The position numbers and the translations under genes are program-made. 13,399 nucleotides of DNA, taken from NCBI GenBank assembly GCA_003820635.1, contig RPOS01000085.1, positions 1-13,399 of the forward strand, in the 5' to 3' direction. The notes beneath the pieces are model-generated. The model was given only the letters and a program-made list of their open reading frames with translations, was not told where the DNA came from and searched no databases. Source of the stretch: Verrucomicrobiaceae bacterium. Its GTDB lineage: Bacteria > Verrucomicrobiota > Verrucomicrobiae > Verrucomicrobiales > Akkermansiaceae. Positions 1 through 7,574 of the stretch are shown piece by piece (the first letter of the stretch is position 1; each line of letters begins with the position of its first letter).

Positions 1-540
1 GAGCGCGGCGGTGGGTTCATCACAGATGACGAGCGGCGGCTCGTGGACCAGCGCGCGGGCAATGGCGACGCGCTGCTGCTGGCCGCCGGAGAGTTTGTTA
101 GGTTGTTCCTTCCAGCGTCCGCCGAGATCCACCGCATCGAGCACGGCTCGGGCGCGCTTGATCGCCTCGCCATGGGAAAACCCCTGGATCAACAGCGGGA
201 TGCCGACGTTTTCCGCCACGCTCAGGGTGGGGATGAGATTGAACTGCTGGAAGATGAAGCCGATGTGCCTTGCCCGGAAGCGGGTGAGCGCGCCGCCGGA
301 CATGCGGTGCAGCGGATGGTCGAAAACATCGATCTCCCCGCTCTCGACACGCAGCGTGCCGGCGATGGCGCTGAGCAGTGTGGTTTTGCCGCAGCCGGAC
401 GGGCCGACGAGCATGAGGATCTCGCCGGCGCAGGCCTGGAGATTCACCTGGCGCAGCGCGTGGATGCGATCCGGCCCGATACCGAAGTGTTTTTCCACGG
501 CGCGCACGTCCACCACCCGTTGACCGTTCGTTTCACTCAT
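1..540 (-). CDS. ABC transporter ATP-binding protein (LolD/MacB/DevA type), 3' end beyond the window
   Basis: Nucleotide-binding subunit that would hydrolyse ATP on the cytoplasmic side to drive the permease encoded just upstream. The frame is open from the ATG at 540 to the window edge, giving 180 residues. Visible motifs in order are Walker A GPSGCGKT (residues 46-53), a Q-loop in FIFQQF (Gln98), the LSGGQ signature (150-154) and Walker B LVICDEP (170-176). The D-loop and H-loop lie outside the window. The Q-loop context GFIFQQFNLIPTLSVAENV is typical of the LolD/MacB/DevA class, which pairs with FtsX-fold permeases. The start codon overlaps the permease stop as ATGA (537-540), so the two are probably translationally coupled. 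The substrate cannot be deduced. A membrane-fusion partner, if present, would be outside this window. Confidence 0.93.
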   Translation of the reverse strand, partial: MSETNGQRVVDVRAVEKHFGIGPDRIHALRQVNLQACAGEILMLVGPSGCGKTTLLSAIAGTLRVESGEIDVFDHPLHRMSGGALTRFRARHIGFIFQQFNLIPTLSVAENVGIPLLIQGFSHGEAIKRARAVLDAVDLGGRWKEQPNKLSGGQQQRVAIARALVHEPPLVICDEPTAAL

Positions 541-1697
541 GCGCGGAAGACCATGGCCGGTTCGTAAAGGCTGAGGCGCAGGATGCCGAGCAGTGCGGCG
601 ACCATGCAGATGAGCTGGATGAAAACGAAGGCCGCCACCGGGATCTGCCACGGCATGATGAAGGGCGGCTGCTGGTTCTCAATGGCCGCATAGGCAAAGG
701 CGGCGGTTCCTAACAGCCCGATGCCGAAGCCGATGAGTCCCACCGTGGCGGACTGGATGACGAGCATCAGGCTGAGGCGGAAATTGGTCATGCCCATGGC
801 CTTGAGCGCTCCGAGGTGCTTCAGGTTGTCCAACACGAAGGCATAGAATGTCTGGCAGGCGATGGCGATGCCGACGATGAATCCGATGACCACGGTGGTG
901 CCGAAGGAAATCGGGATGCCGGTGTTTTTCACATACCACCAGACGGTGGAGGTGCTGAAGTCATTGGGGTCGTCACCGAAGCCGCGGTTCACATAGGCGC
1001 GCAGCCCGGTCTGGCGGGTGATTTCCGCGGCGGCGGCCTCTGGCGTCATGCCCTCCGCCGGCGCGGCGATCACCGCGGAGAGCATTTTGCGCGAGGCCGG
1101 CGTGTATTGCAGCGCCCGCTCGTAGGTGGTCCAGATGTAGGGACCGCCGGTGAACGAACGCATGGCCTCGCAAATGCCCACCACGCGGGCCTCGATGTCA
1201 TTGATCTCGAAACGATCGCCCACCTTGATGGGTTGCTGCTTGTTTTCCGAGAGGCGGGTGACGGCGAGCTGGTCGATCACCACGGTGTTGGGCAGGCGCA
1301 GGTCTTCCAGGTTGCCCTCGATCATCCGGACGGGGCCGCCGGCCAGCGAGGCGGAGTCGATGCCGAGGAGCTGCACGGTCTTGAATTTTCCGCTTTCGAG
1401 GCGGACGCGCTGGATGCCGGAGTAGAGCGGCATGGCCCAGCGCACGGCGGAAACCGAGCGCACCCGCGAGACATCCGTGTCGCGCAGCGGGTTGGTCTCG
1501 TTGACCTGCTCCACCCGCTCCTCCACCACGAAGATCGGCGCGCCGACGTTTTTGATCGTGGAAGTCGTCCACATCATCAGCCCGCAGAAGACGGAAGCCT
1601 GCTGGACGATGAGAAAGGTCGCGAAAAACAACCCCGCCACCAGCATGAGGTATTTGGCGGTGTCTCCGAAGAGCATTTTGAGCGCGAGACCGATCAT
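537..1697 (-). CDS. ABC transporter permease, FtsX/MacB fold, DevC-like
   Basis: Inner-membrane subunit of an exporter or envelope mechanotransmission complex, 386 aa. The topology is typical of MacB/FtsX permeases: one N-terminal membrane helix (about 16-42), a large periplasmic domain (about 43-262), then three C-terminal helices (about 265-289, 308-337 and 350-376). The cytoplasmic loop LDNLKHLGALKAMGMTNFRL (289-308) matches the coupling region that contacts the ATPase in the DevC/LolC class. Length and topology fit DevC (about 385 aa) better than MacB, whose ATPase is fused. The ATG at 1697 is the first start after an upstream stop. The stop overlaps the ATPase start by 4 nt. No Shine-Dalgarno motif precedes the start. 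A role in lipid, lipoprotein or glycolipid export is inferred from the family only. Confidence 0.88.
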   Translation of the reverse strand: MIGLALKMLFGDTAKYLMLVAGLFFATFLIVQQASVFCGLMMWTTSTIKNVGAPIFVVEERVEQVNETNPLRDTDVSRVRSVSAVRWAMPLYSGIQRVRLESGKFKTVQLLGIDSASLAGGPVRMIEGNLEDLRLPNTVVIDQLAVTRLSENKQQPIKVGDRFEINDIEARVVGICEAMRSFTGGPYIWTTYERALQYTPASRKMLSAVIAAPAEGMTPEAAAAEITRQTGLRAYVNRGFGDDPNDFSTSTVWWYVKNTGIPISFGTTVVIGFIVGIAIACQTFYAFVLDNLKHLGALKAMGMTNFRLSLMLVIQSATVGLIGFGIGLLGTAAFAYAAIENQQPPFIMPWQIPVAAFVFIQLICMVAALLGILRLSLYEPAMVFRA

Positions 1698-1765
1698 GCG
1701 TTTGGGTGGGTGCTGCGGGAAAGCGGCGGAATCATGACCACGGATGGCCCCGCCGCAATCCGCGA

Positions 1766-1805
1766 CACCATTAGTGGTGATTTCCCGGGTTTGTCCACGC
1801 CCGGG
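1766..1805. repeat. Palindromes in the gap before the ABC genes
   Basis: Two dyad elements sit in the 138-bp gap. One is CACCA-TTAG-TGGTG at 1766-1779, a perfect 5-bp stem. The other is a pair of CCCGGG boxes at 1784-1789 and 1800-1805, which can pair with each other across 10 nt. Neither is followed by a T-run on either strand, so they do not look like intrinsic terminators. They could be operator sites or a weak RNA hairpin after the preceding gene. Confidence 0.4.
1770..1797 (-). promoter_or_regulatory. Possible promoter of the ABC permease/ATPase pair
   Basis: On the minus strand, TGGACA (1792-1797, five of six matches to the -35 consensus) is followed after 16 nt by ACTAAT (1770-1775, four of six matches to -10). 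Transcription would begin near 1763, leaving a leader of about 65 nt before the permease ATG at 1697. A small palindrome (1766-1779) covers the -10 box. This is a pattern match only, in a phylum whose promoter consensus is poorly known. Confidence 0.27.
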
Positions 1806-1835
1806 ATCGGAAAAGAGTGCGCCGGAACGCCGTGG

Positions 1836-2516
1836 CTAATCCGCGCTGAGATACTTGAAATCCCGGAAGGTGAGCGATTTCAATGCACCCTCGGCATCGT
1901 CATGGAGAACCACGACGTAATTGCCCTGGCCACCGATCGGGATCGACTCGAGAGATGCATCCTTGGTGCGGATGGGCACGTAGCCACGCTGGAAATCCAG
2001 GGGAGTCATTGCCACGGCAAGGCGCTTGACGAAGACCGGGGTCCAGCGGCCACGGGTGTCACCGACTTCCACGCGAACTTCCGGATTTTGTGAAACCGAA
2101 ACGAAGGTGGCATGCTGGCCGTCATCGGGCTCGCGTTGTTTGAGTCGCAGCACGCGGATCGCCCAGGAGGCGGGTTTGGAATCCGTGGCCGGAATCCTCT
2201 CGGCGAAGGGAATGAGGATGGTGGTGTCATCGAGTTGCACCTTCACCTGGGTGGTTCCCGACTCGGTGCCATTCCGGGAGAAGGTCACCTCGTGATTGCC
2301 GGGCTTGAGCGCGACGCCACCGGTCACCGCGCCCATTTTGTAGCCTTTTTCACTGATCGTGGCGCCGTTGATTTTCCAAACCAGATTGCCGTCTCCATGC
2401 GCCACGGCATTGGCGAGACGAATGAAGCCGAACTTGGAGGGTTCCTCCTGCGCGGTGGAAACCTGCACGAGCAAGCCCAGACATGCGCCGGCAAGCATCT
2501 TAGAAATCGTTTTCAT
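1836..2516 (-). CDS. Secreted protein of unknown function, coupled to the Verru_Chthon cassette
   Basis: 226 aa. The N-terminus (MKTISKMLAGACLGLLVQVSTAQ) is a clear Sec signal peptide, with likely cleavage after STA near residue 22, so the mature product is about 204 aa and lies outside the cytoplasm. The rest looks beta-rich and soluble. Its first half (FIRLANAVAHGDGNLVWKIN, then LKPGNHEVTFSRNG) loosely resembles DUF4397-like sandwich domains, but I cannot assign a family. The ATG at 2516 was chosen over a longer frame reaching 2744 because it gives the signal peptide and because the extension lies wholly inside cassette gene A. It overlaps the end of gene A by 17 nt, which implies co-translation and a shared job with the cassette. 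No catalytic motif was recognised. Confidence 0.82.
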   Translation of the reverse strand: MKTISKMLAGACLGLLVQVSTAQEEPSKFGFIRLANAVAHGDGNLVWKINGATISEKGYKMGAVTGGVALKPGNHEVTFSRNGTESGTTQVKVQLDDTTILIPFAERIPATDSKPASWAIRVLRLKQREPDDGQHATFVSVSQNPEVRVEVGDTRGRWTPVFVKRLAVAMTPLDFQRGYVPIRTKDASLESIPIGGQGNYVVVLHDDAEGALKSLTFRDFKYLSAD

Positions 2517-5500
2517 GAGTGAGTCGGATTTTGAAATTCGCGGGATTGATCGTGCCGTCCGGATTGCGCTCGCCCGGGTCGGAGAAAACCGAGAACACCT
2601 TGCGGACCTCGGACAGGATCTCCGGTGACGCAGTGGTGGAGATGGTTGGCGCGACCGCCTGCCCCACCACCCAGACTCGGAAATTGCGCGAGCGGAGAGT
2701 GGAGGCATCATAAACGCGGGTAAAAGCCTCCTCGGCGGCCGCATCCGTCCATTGGATGCTCCTCACATCATAGGTCACGCCTGGATTGTTCCGGTAAACT
2801 TCCGGGTTTCCAAACACCGGCAGGTTGTCCTCATCCCTCACGGCGGCCAGTTCGGCCGCGCTGGCGAATGGCCGCGAACGGAGGATAGCCTCGGCGATGC
2901 GGTCCGCCGCTTTCTCACGCGTCGGCGTGCCGAGATCGATCTTGGCGGTGGCAGGCGCGAACGCGGGGTTTGTATTGGAAATCTGGTGCGTCCAATTCGT
3001 CACGCGGCGCAGTTCCGGATCCTGCTTGAGGATGCCCGCGGCAAGCGTGCGGATGGCATCCTTGCTGGCGGTGTTGAGGTTCACATGGCCGTTGATCGAA
3101 ACGGTCGCCCCTTCGCGCTTGGCGGCATCCTCGGATCTGGATTGCCCGGCATGAAACAGATCGAGCAGATGGGCGGCGCGCATGCCGGGAAAATCAAACT
3201 TCGGATGCTCCGGCCTGCCGATGCGCAGGCTGTTGCCGCCACCATGTTCGGTGGCGATAGCGTTGCCAACCGCCACCGTGGGCCATTGATTCCGGGTCTC
3301 CGGCATGCGGGGCTTGGTATCAGTGATGCGGATGCCTTGAAGGATAACGGTATCGCGCGAACCACTGCCTGGCTCACCGGGCAGATCCGAATAAGTGGGC
3401 AGCCACATCACCGGGTCATAAGTGCGGCCAAGCTCCGTGGCGCTGAAAAAACGCCCCCGGTTGGATATTCGCTGCGGCGCGTTCTCCGCCCGCGGCGCGG
3501 GCACGAAATTCCTGAACTGGCTGGCAGTCGGTGGAATTGTATCATCATACAACAGGGGAAAGGAGCTTGATAGAGCCACCCCGGCAGGAGCCATGAGCGA
3601 GTCATGGCCGCCATCCGGCCACTCGGATGGCAACACACGCCCGTAATGCCGGGTTTTCCTTGAGGATGGATCGTTGTTGTAAATCGACCCTCTGCGCACC
3701 GTGCGGCGATACGGGCTGGCATTTTGCGGATAATCATTCTCCGCCGTCCGATTGGTGAGAATGTAGCGGGAAATGCGGGGATCACCCATGTTGTTAATTT
3801 CGCTGCCCCAAGGCCCGTAGCCATGGCCGGGAATCGTCGCCTTGGCATGGGTATCCGGCGCCTTAACCTCAAATTCCAGCCCGAACGGATCTCTCACAAT
3901 CCTGGGAACCCGGTCCACCATCTGGCCATTCCATTCCAAACTCAAGCCGCGCGCCGCACCCTCCAATTCCGTTAGAGTGAACTCCGTGCTGCCGGTCAAC
4001 ACGAGACTCGAAGGCCCGACGTCAATCGTGTAGCTGGCATCCGCCACTTGGTAAAACTGGTATTGATCCGGCAGCAGGTTGCTCACCGTGAAGGAGGGAC
4101 CATGATACCTGTCTCCGATCTTGGTGAGGTTGTGGACGGCCTTGGTCGGATCATCCAGCAAGTCCGGACTATCGAAATCGAGACCCTCGGTTTGCCCGCC
4201 AATCGCGCCAAGGGGGATGCCGACTTCGTAGGTGCATCTGCCGGTTCCTGAAACCGGCTGGTTGCTCATGTTCCACAACTCCGCGAAAAGACGCATCCGG
4301 AATCTGAGGATGTGGCGGTTGTTCTGGATGACTTTGCCCTGATACTCGACTTGAAGCACGATTTCACTGACGAGGGGAAAGGAGTCGATGCCGCGGTGGG
4401 AGCCTTCTTCCAGTGTCGATTCCGAATCCCCATCCGCATAATCCAGCGCATTGGCGGCGAGGGTTTTAAGGTAGTTTTCCGGGAAACCGCCCTTGCGCTC
4501 TTCGAATTGCGGCAGCGCCTGCTTGATGAAGTCGGCCATGTCATCCACGGCGGTGGCGCGGTCATCGGCGAGCAGTTTGTTGAGGTTGAGCTTGGGCTTG
4601 CCGGCGGCGGCGGGGTCGATGCCCTCGGCGAAGGGCACGATGGGTTGTTCCTCATAAGGGAGGACACCGGAAACGAGCCCACGTTCCACGGCGCGGGCTT
4701 TGGGATCGGTGAAATCGCCGGTTTTCCCCTTGGTCGCGGCGTCTTCCGCCTTGAGGCGGGTGAGAGGCGGCTGGAGCCCGGCGGCGGCAAGCTGGGAATC
4801 CGGGGAAAGCAGCAGTTTGCGGTTATTGAAGAGGGTCTTGCCAAGCTCACCCTGGACGGCATCGGTGGCGGCGGGATCGAGGGCGAAGAGCGCGATCTGA
4901 TTGAGCGCGGGCTCGGCATCGGACTCGGGCTGGTCATTCAGACCGGCAGCCGGGAAGGGCCAGGCGGAGCGGGCATGGACGCCGCCATTACCCTTGTCGT
5001 TGCCGGCGATGGCGGGATCCACGCGGCTTTGCAAATCCTCCACCCAGTATGCGTAGCGGGCAATGATGCGGTCTTTTTCATCGCGCACCGGAATCCAGGC
5101 TACGCGGACCTTGTCGCGGTAGGGCAAGGTGGTGAAGTCGATGCGCTGGTTGGCATTGGTGCCGGTGAGCGGCTCGATGGCGGGTGCCGCCAGCCGCGCA
5201 TCGTCCGGGCGGCTGATGGTGCTGAAGAGCGGGATGTAGCGCTGGGTGAAATTTCCGCCAGCCACCTTGCCACGGCCGATGAAAAGGTGCGGCGCGGGCT
5301 CGCTGCCGGGTGTGAGGGTGGCATTGAGGGTGGACTGCAGGACGATGTAGTCATCATTGGCGGCCTCCGTGGTGAGGATGCCGCGGATGTCCTCCAGCCC
5401 GGCGCGGGCGGCGAGCTCGGCGCGCTGGCGGTCCACAAACGAGCGGGCGGTGTCGCGCTCGATGCCGGCGACTAACAGAATGCCAACTGCAAGGATGAGC

Positions 5501-5565
5501 AGGGCGCCGACGACGACCAGCACGGCAGGCAGGGTGAAGCCGGGTTGCTTGTTAGAAATTCTCAT
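2500..5565 (-). CDS. Verru_Chthon cassette protein A, giant GspK-like pseudopilin
   Basis: 1021 aa from the ATG at 5565. A TTG at 5574 would add three residues but has weaker support. The N-terminus reads G9|F10-T-L-P-A followed by a helix to about residue 32. This is a prepilin-type segment without Glu at mature position +5 (Ala there, Pro at +4). Further in are KPKLNLNKLL (NLN at 327-329), then NALDYADGDSES (about 372-383), and a second NLN in HVNLNTASKDAIRTL (829-831). These resemble the 'INLN' and 'DWIDAD' signatures of GspK, the T2SS pseudopilus-tip subunit, but this protein is about three times longer than GspK. The family is known as Verru_Chthon cassette protein A. The gene overlaps C upstream by 14 nt and the secreted-protein gene downstream by 17 nt. 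It probably acts in the inner membrane and periplasm after prepilin-peptidase processing; function is inferred. Confidence 0.88.
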   Translation of the reverse strand: MRISNKQPGFTLPAVLVVVGALLILAVGILLVAGIERDTARSFVDRQRAELAARAGLEDIRGILTTEAANDDYIVLQSTLNATLTPGSEPAPHLFIGRGKVAGGNFTQRYIPLFSTISRPDDARLAAPAIEPLTGTNANQRIDFTTLPYRDKVRVAWIPVRDEKDRIIARYAYWVEDLQSRVDPAIAGNDKGNGGVHARSAWPFPAAGLNDQPESDAEPALNQIALFALDPAATDAVQGELGKTLFNNRKLLLSPDSQLAAAGLQPPLTRLKAEDAATKGKTGDFTDPKARAVERGLVSGVLPYEEQPIVPFAEGIDPAAAGKPKLNLNKLLADDRATAVDDMADFIKQALPQFEERKGGFPENYLKTLAANALDYADGDSESTLEEGSHRGIDSFPLVSEIVLQVEYQGKVIQNNRHILRFRMRLFAELWNMSNQPVSGTGRCTYEVGIPLGAIGGQTEGLDFDSPDLLDDPTKAVHNLTKIGDRYHGPSFTVSNLLPDQYQFYQVADASYTIDVGPSSLVLTGSTEFTLTELEGAARGLSLEWNGQMVDRVPRIVRDPFGLEFEVKAPDTHAKATIPGHGYGPWGSEINNMGDPRISRYILTNRTAENDYPQNASPYRRTVRRGSIYNNDPSSRKTRHYGRVLPSEWPDGGHDSLMAPAGVALSSSFPLLYDDTIPPTASQFRNFVPAPRAENAPQRISNRGRFFSATELGRTYDPVMWLPTYSDLPGEPGSGSRDTVILQGIRITDTKPRMPETRNQWPTVAVGNAIATEHGGGNSLRIGRPEHPKFDFPGMRAAHLLDLFHAGQSRSEDAAKREGATVSINGHVNLNTASKDAIRTLAAGILKQDPELRRVTNWTHQISNTNPAFAPATAKIDLGTPTREKAADRIAEAILRSRPFASAAELAAVRDEDNLPVFGNPEVYRNNPGVTYDVRSIQWTDAAAEEAFTRVYDASTLRSRNFRVWVVGQAVAPTISTTASPEILSEVRKVFSVFSDPGERNPDGTINPANFKIRLTHENDF

Positions 5566-6313
5566 GGTGGCCAAAACGGATCAGGGCGCCGTAAACTTCG
5601 AGATCGGGATTGCGACCGGCCTCGGCGTAGGAACCGAGTCGTTTGCCGCCGGTGCCGGAGCCATCCCAGTCGGCAGTGGTTTTGAGCCGGCCGGCAAGAT
5701 CGCGGCGGACGATGACGAGCCGCACGTCAAGCGCCTCCGGGCCCTTGGTGGGGTTTTGAAGCCAATCCACCCAGCGGCCATTGGGATCGAGGGTTTTGGG
5801 GCGGGCTTCAAAGGCGACCACTCCGAAAGCGACGGGTTCGTCAATGGCGGTGTCCGGCGTGAAGAGCGGAGTCAAAGTGCCATTTCCCAGCGCGGCGAAG
5901 GTATCCTTGCTCTCGCGGAAGCCGCGCATCAGGCAGCGCACGGTTTTGCCGCCGATGGTGAGATCCTCGATGTAATAATTCACCGTGCAGAGATCTCCGA
6001 TGCGCCCATCATCCGTCTGCGCCTGGGCGGGTTGGAGATTGAGGAAACCGAGGCGATCCGCGGGCCAGGAATTGGTGGATTTCCCGATGACTCCATCCTT
6101 GTGAAAACGCGCGGTGGCCAGATCCGCGGTGAGTTGGTTGATGAGGGCGCGGGCCTCGCGCTCGGCCGCCACGCCGCCGCCGACCCGCTCGTAGCCGTCC
6201 CCGGAGCTTCCTAACAGGGAAGCCGCCGCCAGCAGGACCAGCGAGCCGATGACCATGGCGCTCATGAGCTCGACAAGCGAGAAGCCGCGGGGATTTCTTG
6301 AGAGAGACCTCAT
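5552..6313 (-). CDS. Verru_Chthon cassette protein C, GspJ-like pseudopilin
   Basis: 253 aa. The class III leader is canonical: MRSLSRNPRG10|F11SLVE15, with Glu at +5, followed by a hydrophobic helix to about residue 32. After the helix comes a heptad-like stretch (ERVGGGVAAEREARALINQL) and then a globular domain with DRLGFLN, a VNYYIE strand and FGVVAFEARP. The order and style of these segments match GspJ (N-terminal pilin helix, RDL-type helix, lefv and vrY strands). Processing by prepilin peptidase would leave it anchored in the inner membrane for assembly into a pseudopilus. The start overlaps the stop of B as ATGA (6310-6313), and its own stop lies 14 nt inside gene A. Identity as cassette protein C is confident; the GspJ equivalence is inference. 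Confidence 0.87.
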   Translation of the reverse strand: MRSLSRNPRGFSLVELMSAMVIGSLVLLAAASLLGSSGDGYERVGGGVAAEREARALINQLTADLATARFHKDGVIGKSTNSWPADRLGFLNLQPAQAQTDDGRIGDLCTVNYYIEDLTIGGKTVRCLMRGFRESKDTFAALGNGTLTPLFTPDTAIDEPVAFGVVAFEARPKTLDPNGRWVDWLQNPTKGPEALDVRLVIVRRDLAGRLKTTADWDGSGTGGKRLGSYAEAGRNPDLEVYGALIRFGHHENF

Positions 6314-6822
6314 GGAATGCGGGTGTGGAAATCGAGCTTGTTGCGTTTGGTGGCGGGTGCGGACGCGGGATACTCGATGGAGATGCGGGTTTTCAACATC
6401 GGTGTGGTGTTGGCCACCGGCGTCTCGGGGGTGGCGCTGAACACGGCGATGAAACGGACCGGTTTGCCATCGAGCTCCTTGGTGCCCTTGGCGTGGAGGG
6501 TTTTGGAAAGTTTGCCGAGCGGCTTGCCATCCGGGGAAAAAGCCAGCGCCCAGACATCCCCGGTGGGCGGGAAGGCCTGGCCGGTGGTGGTGGCGGTGAA
6601 GTATTGCGGCCGGCCATCCCGCGAGGCCTGGATTTCCTCGATGCAGCTCTGGATCATCCAGGTGCTGCGGGTTTCCGCCTGCGAGGAGGAGCCGCTTTTA
6701 CCGGCCTCCGCCATGGTGCCGAAAACCAGCGGCACAGCCACCGCCAGCACGCCCACGGCGATGATGGCCTCCACCAAAGTGGCACCTGCAGGGAAACGGG
6801 ATGGGCGGGGCGTGGTTTTCAT
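6310..6822 (-). CDS. Verru_Chthon cassette protein B, GspI-like pseudopilin
   Basis: 170 aa. The pilin-like N-terminus is RFPAG13|A14TLVE18AIIAVGVLAVAV. It keeps Gly at -1 and Glu at +5 but has Ala instead of Phe at +1, a slightly non-standard cleavage site. The membrane helix spans about residues 14-36. A short helical stretch with one cysteine (WMIQSCIEEIQ) and a small globular domain follow. Size and position in the gene order correspond to GspI, the smallest T2SS minor pseudopilin. The ATG overlaps the stop of D by 4 nt and the stop overlaps the start of C by 4 nt, indicating a translationally coupled chain. It is probably a structural subunit of an inner-membrane pseudopilus. No enzymatic motif is visible. 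Confidence 0.86.
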   Translation of the reverse strand: MKTTPRPSRFPAGATLVEAIIAVGVLAVAVPLVFGTMAEAGKSGSSSQAETRSTWMIQSCIEEIQASRDGRPQYFTATTTGQAFPPTGDVWALAFSPDGKPLGKLSKTLHAKGTKELDGKPVRFIAVFSATPETPVANTTPMLKTRISIEYPASAPATKRNKLDFHTRIP

Positions 6823-7475
6823 CCGTCGATGCGGTAAGGCCGGGCGGTGACGCGGCCGATTTTGAGGCGGTTTTCGGAAATGACCCGGGAATCTCCGCGG
6901 AGGTTGGGAGTGGCCTTGCCATTTCGGTAGCCGCCCTCGGCGATGCGCATCACCACCGGGGCGCTGCCGGCCGGATGGTGCAGCCCGCCGCGTGGATTGA
7001 AGGCAATAGCGTGAAAACCCAGGGGCGTCTGGTTTTTCCCGTATTTGATGAGGAGCTCGGAGCCATCCAGCGGGTTCTCAAGGCTCTCGAAACTCCCGCC
7101 CAGCAAAACCACGCCGTTCTCCAGTATTCTCCAGCGGCGCATCAACACCGCGTTGATCGGTTCCGTGGAGTTGTCGGGCCAGGTTTCCACCTTGAAGAGC
7201 CCCAGCCGCACCCGCCCGTCGTTGGCCGGTAGGTCGCCGGGCTCGGCCACGGCGAGCACGACATGGCAGCGCCCGGTGATGGCCGCGGTGCGGGCCTGCT
7301 CGATCATGCCGGTGAGCGTGTCCGCGCCGGACCTGCGGGCTTGGGCGCCGGTGCCGCCGAGCATGCCCACCCCCGCCACCAGCAGGATGACGATCACGGC
7401 GATCGCCACCACGATCTCAATCAGTGAAAACGCGCGCCTGCCGCCGCCGGGAAGCCATTTCTGAGGTGAAATCAC
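6819..7475 (-). CDS. Verru_Chthon cassette protein D, GspH/FimT-like pseudopilin
   Basis: 218 aa, first gene of the cassette. The leader MISPQKWLPGGGRRA15|F16SLIE20 is followed by a strongly hydrophobic helix (about 16-40). This is the prepilin signature, with Glu at +5 but Ala rather than Gly at -1. The start is a GTG at 7475; no in-frame ATG gives the leader. After the helix, GADTLTGMIEQARTAAITGRCHVVL matches the GspH/FimT pattern, in which a helix of small residues leads into the first beta-strand. The domain ends in a beta-rich region. The stop overlaps the ATG of B (6819-6822). The upstream 201-bp gap should hold the operon promoter, but I found no convincing -35/-10 pair. Identity as cassette protein D is supported by its motif and its position beside B, C and A. 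Confidence 0.87.
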   Translation of the reverse strand: MISPQKWLPGGGRRAFSLIEIVVAIAVIVILLVAGVGMLGGTGAQARRSGADTLTGMIEQARTAAITGRCHVVLAVAEPGDLPANDGRVRLGLFKVETWPDNSTEPINAVLMRRWRILENGVVLLGGSFESLENPLDGSELLIKYGKNQTPLGFHAIAFNPRGGLHHPAGSAPVVMRIAEGGYRNGKATPNLRGDSRVISENRLKIGRVTARPYRIDG

Positions 7476-7574
7476 AAGGGAATGATGTCAGTTCGGTGGG
7501 GTTGGTTGCAGGCTTTGTGCCAACACGGAGTAAACACAGGCGGAATGGAGACTTTGTAAGGAACGGGGGACAAC

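Noticed and set aside
816..2093. Long plus-strand open frame (425 codons) opposite the ABC permease
   Set aside because: It is antisense to a permease with clear membrane topology and family motifs, and crosses its start and the gap. Its composition (Gly, Asp, His, Arg) is typical of the reverse of GC-rich coding DNA.
2517..2744. Upstream extension of the small secreted protein to 2744
   Set aside because: The extra 76 residues are Arg/Pro/Ser-rich, lie wholly inside gene A in another frame and would bury the signal peptide.
4312..5475. Long plus-strand open frame (387 codons) inside cassette gene A
   Set aside because: Mirror frame of the GspK-like gene; Gly/Glu/Ile-rich low-information protein with no domain or leader.
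5566..5574. TTG at 5574 as the start of cassette gene A
   Set aside because: The ATG at 5565 is three codons later, leaves an intact prepilin leader and gives a joint like the one at 2516.
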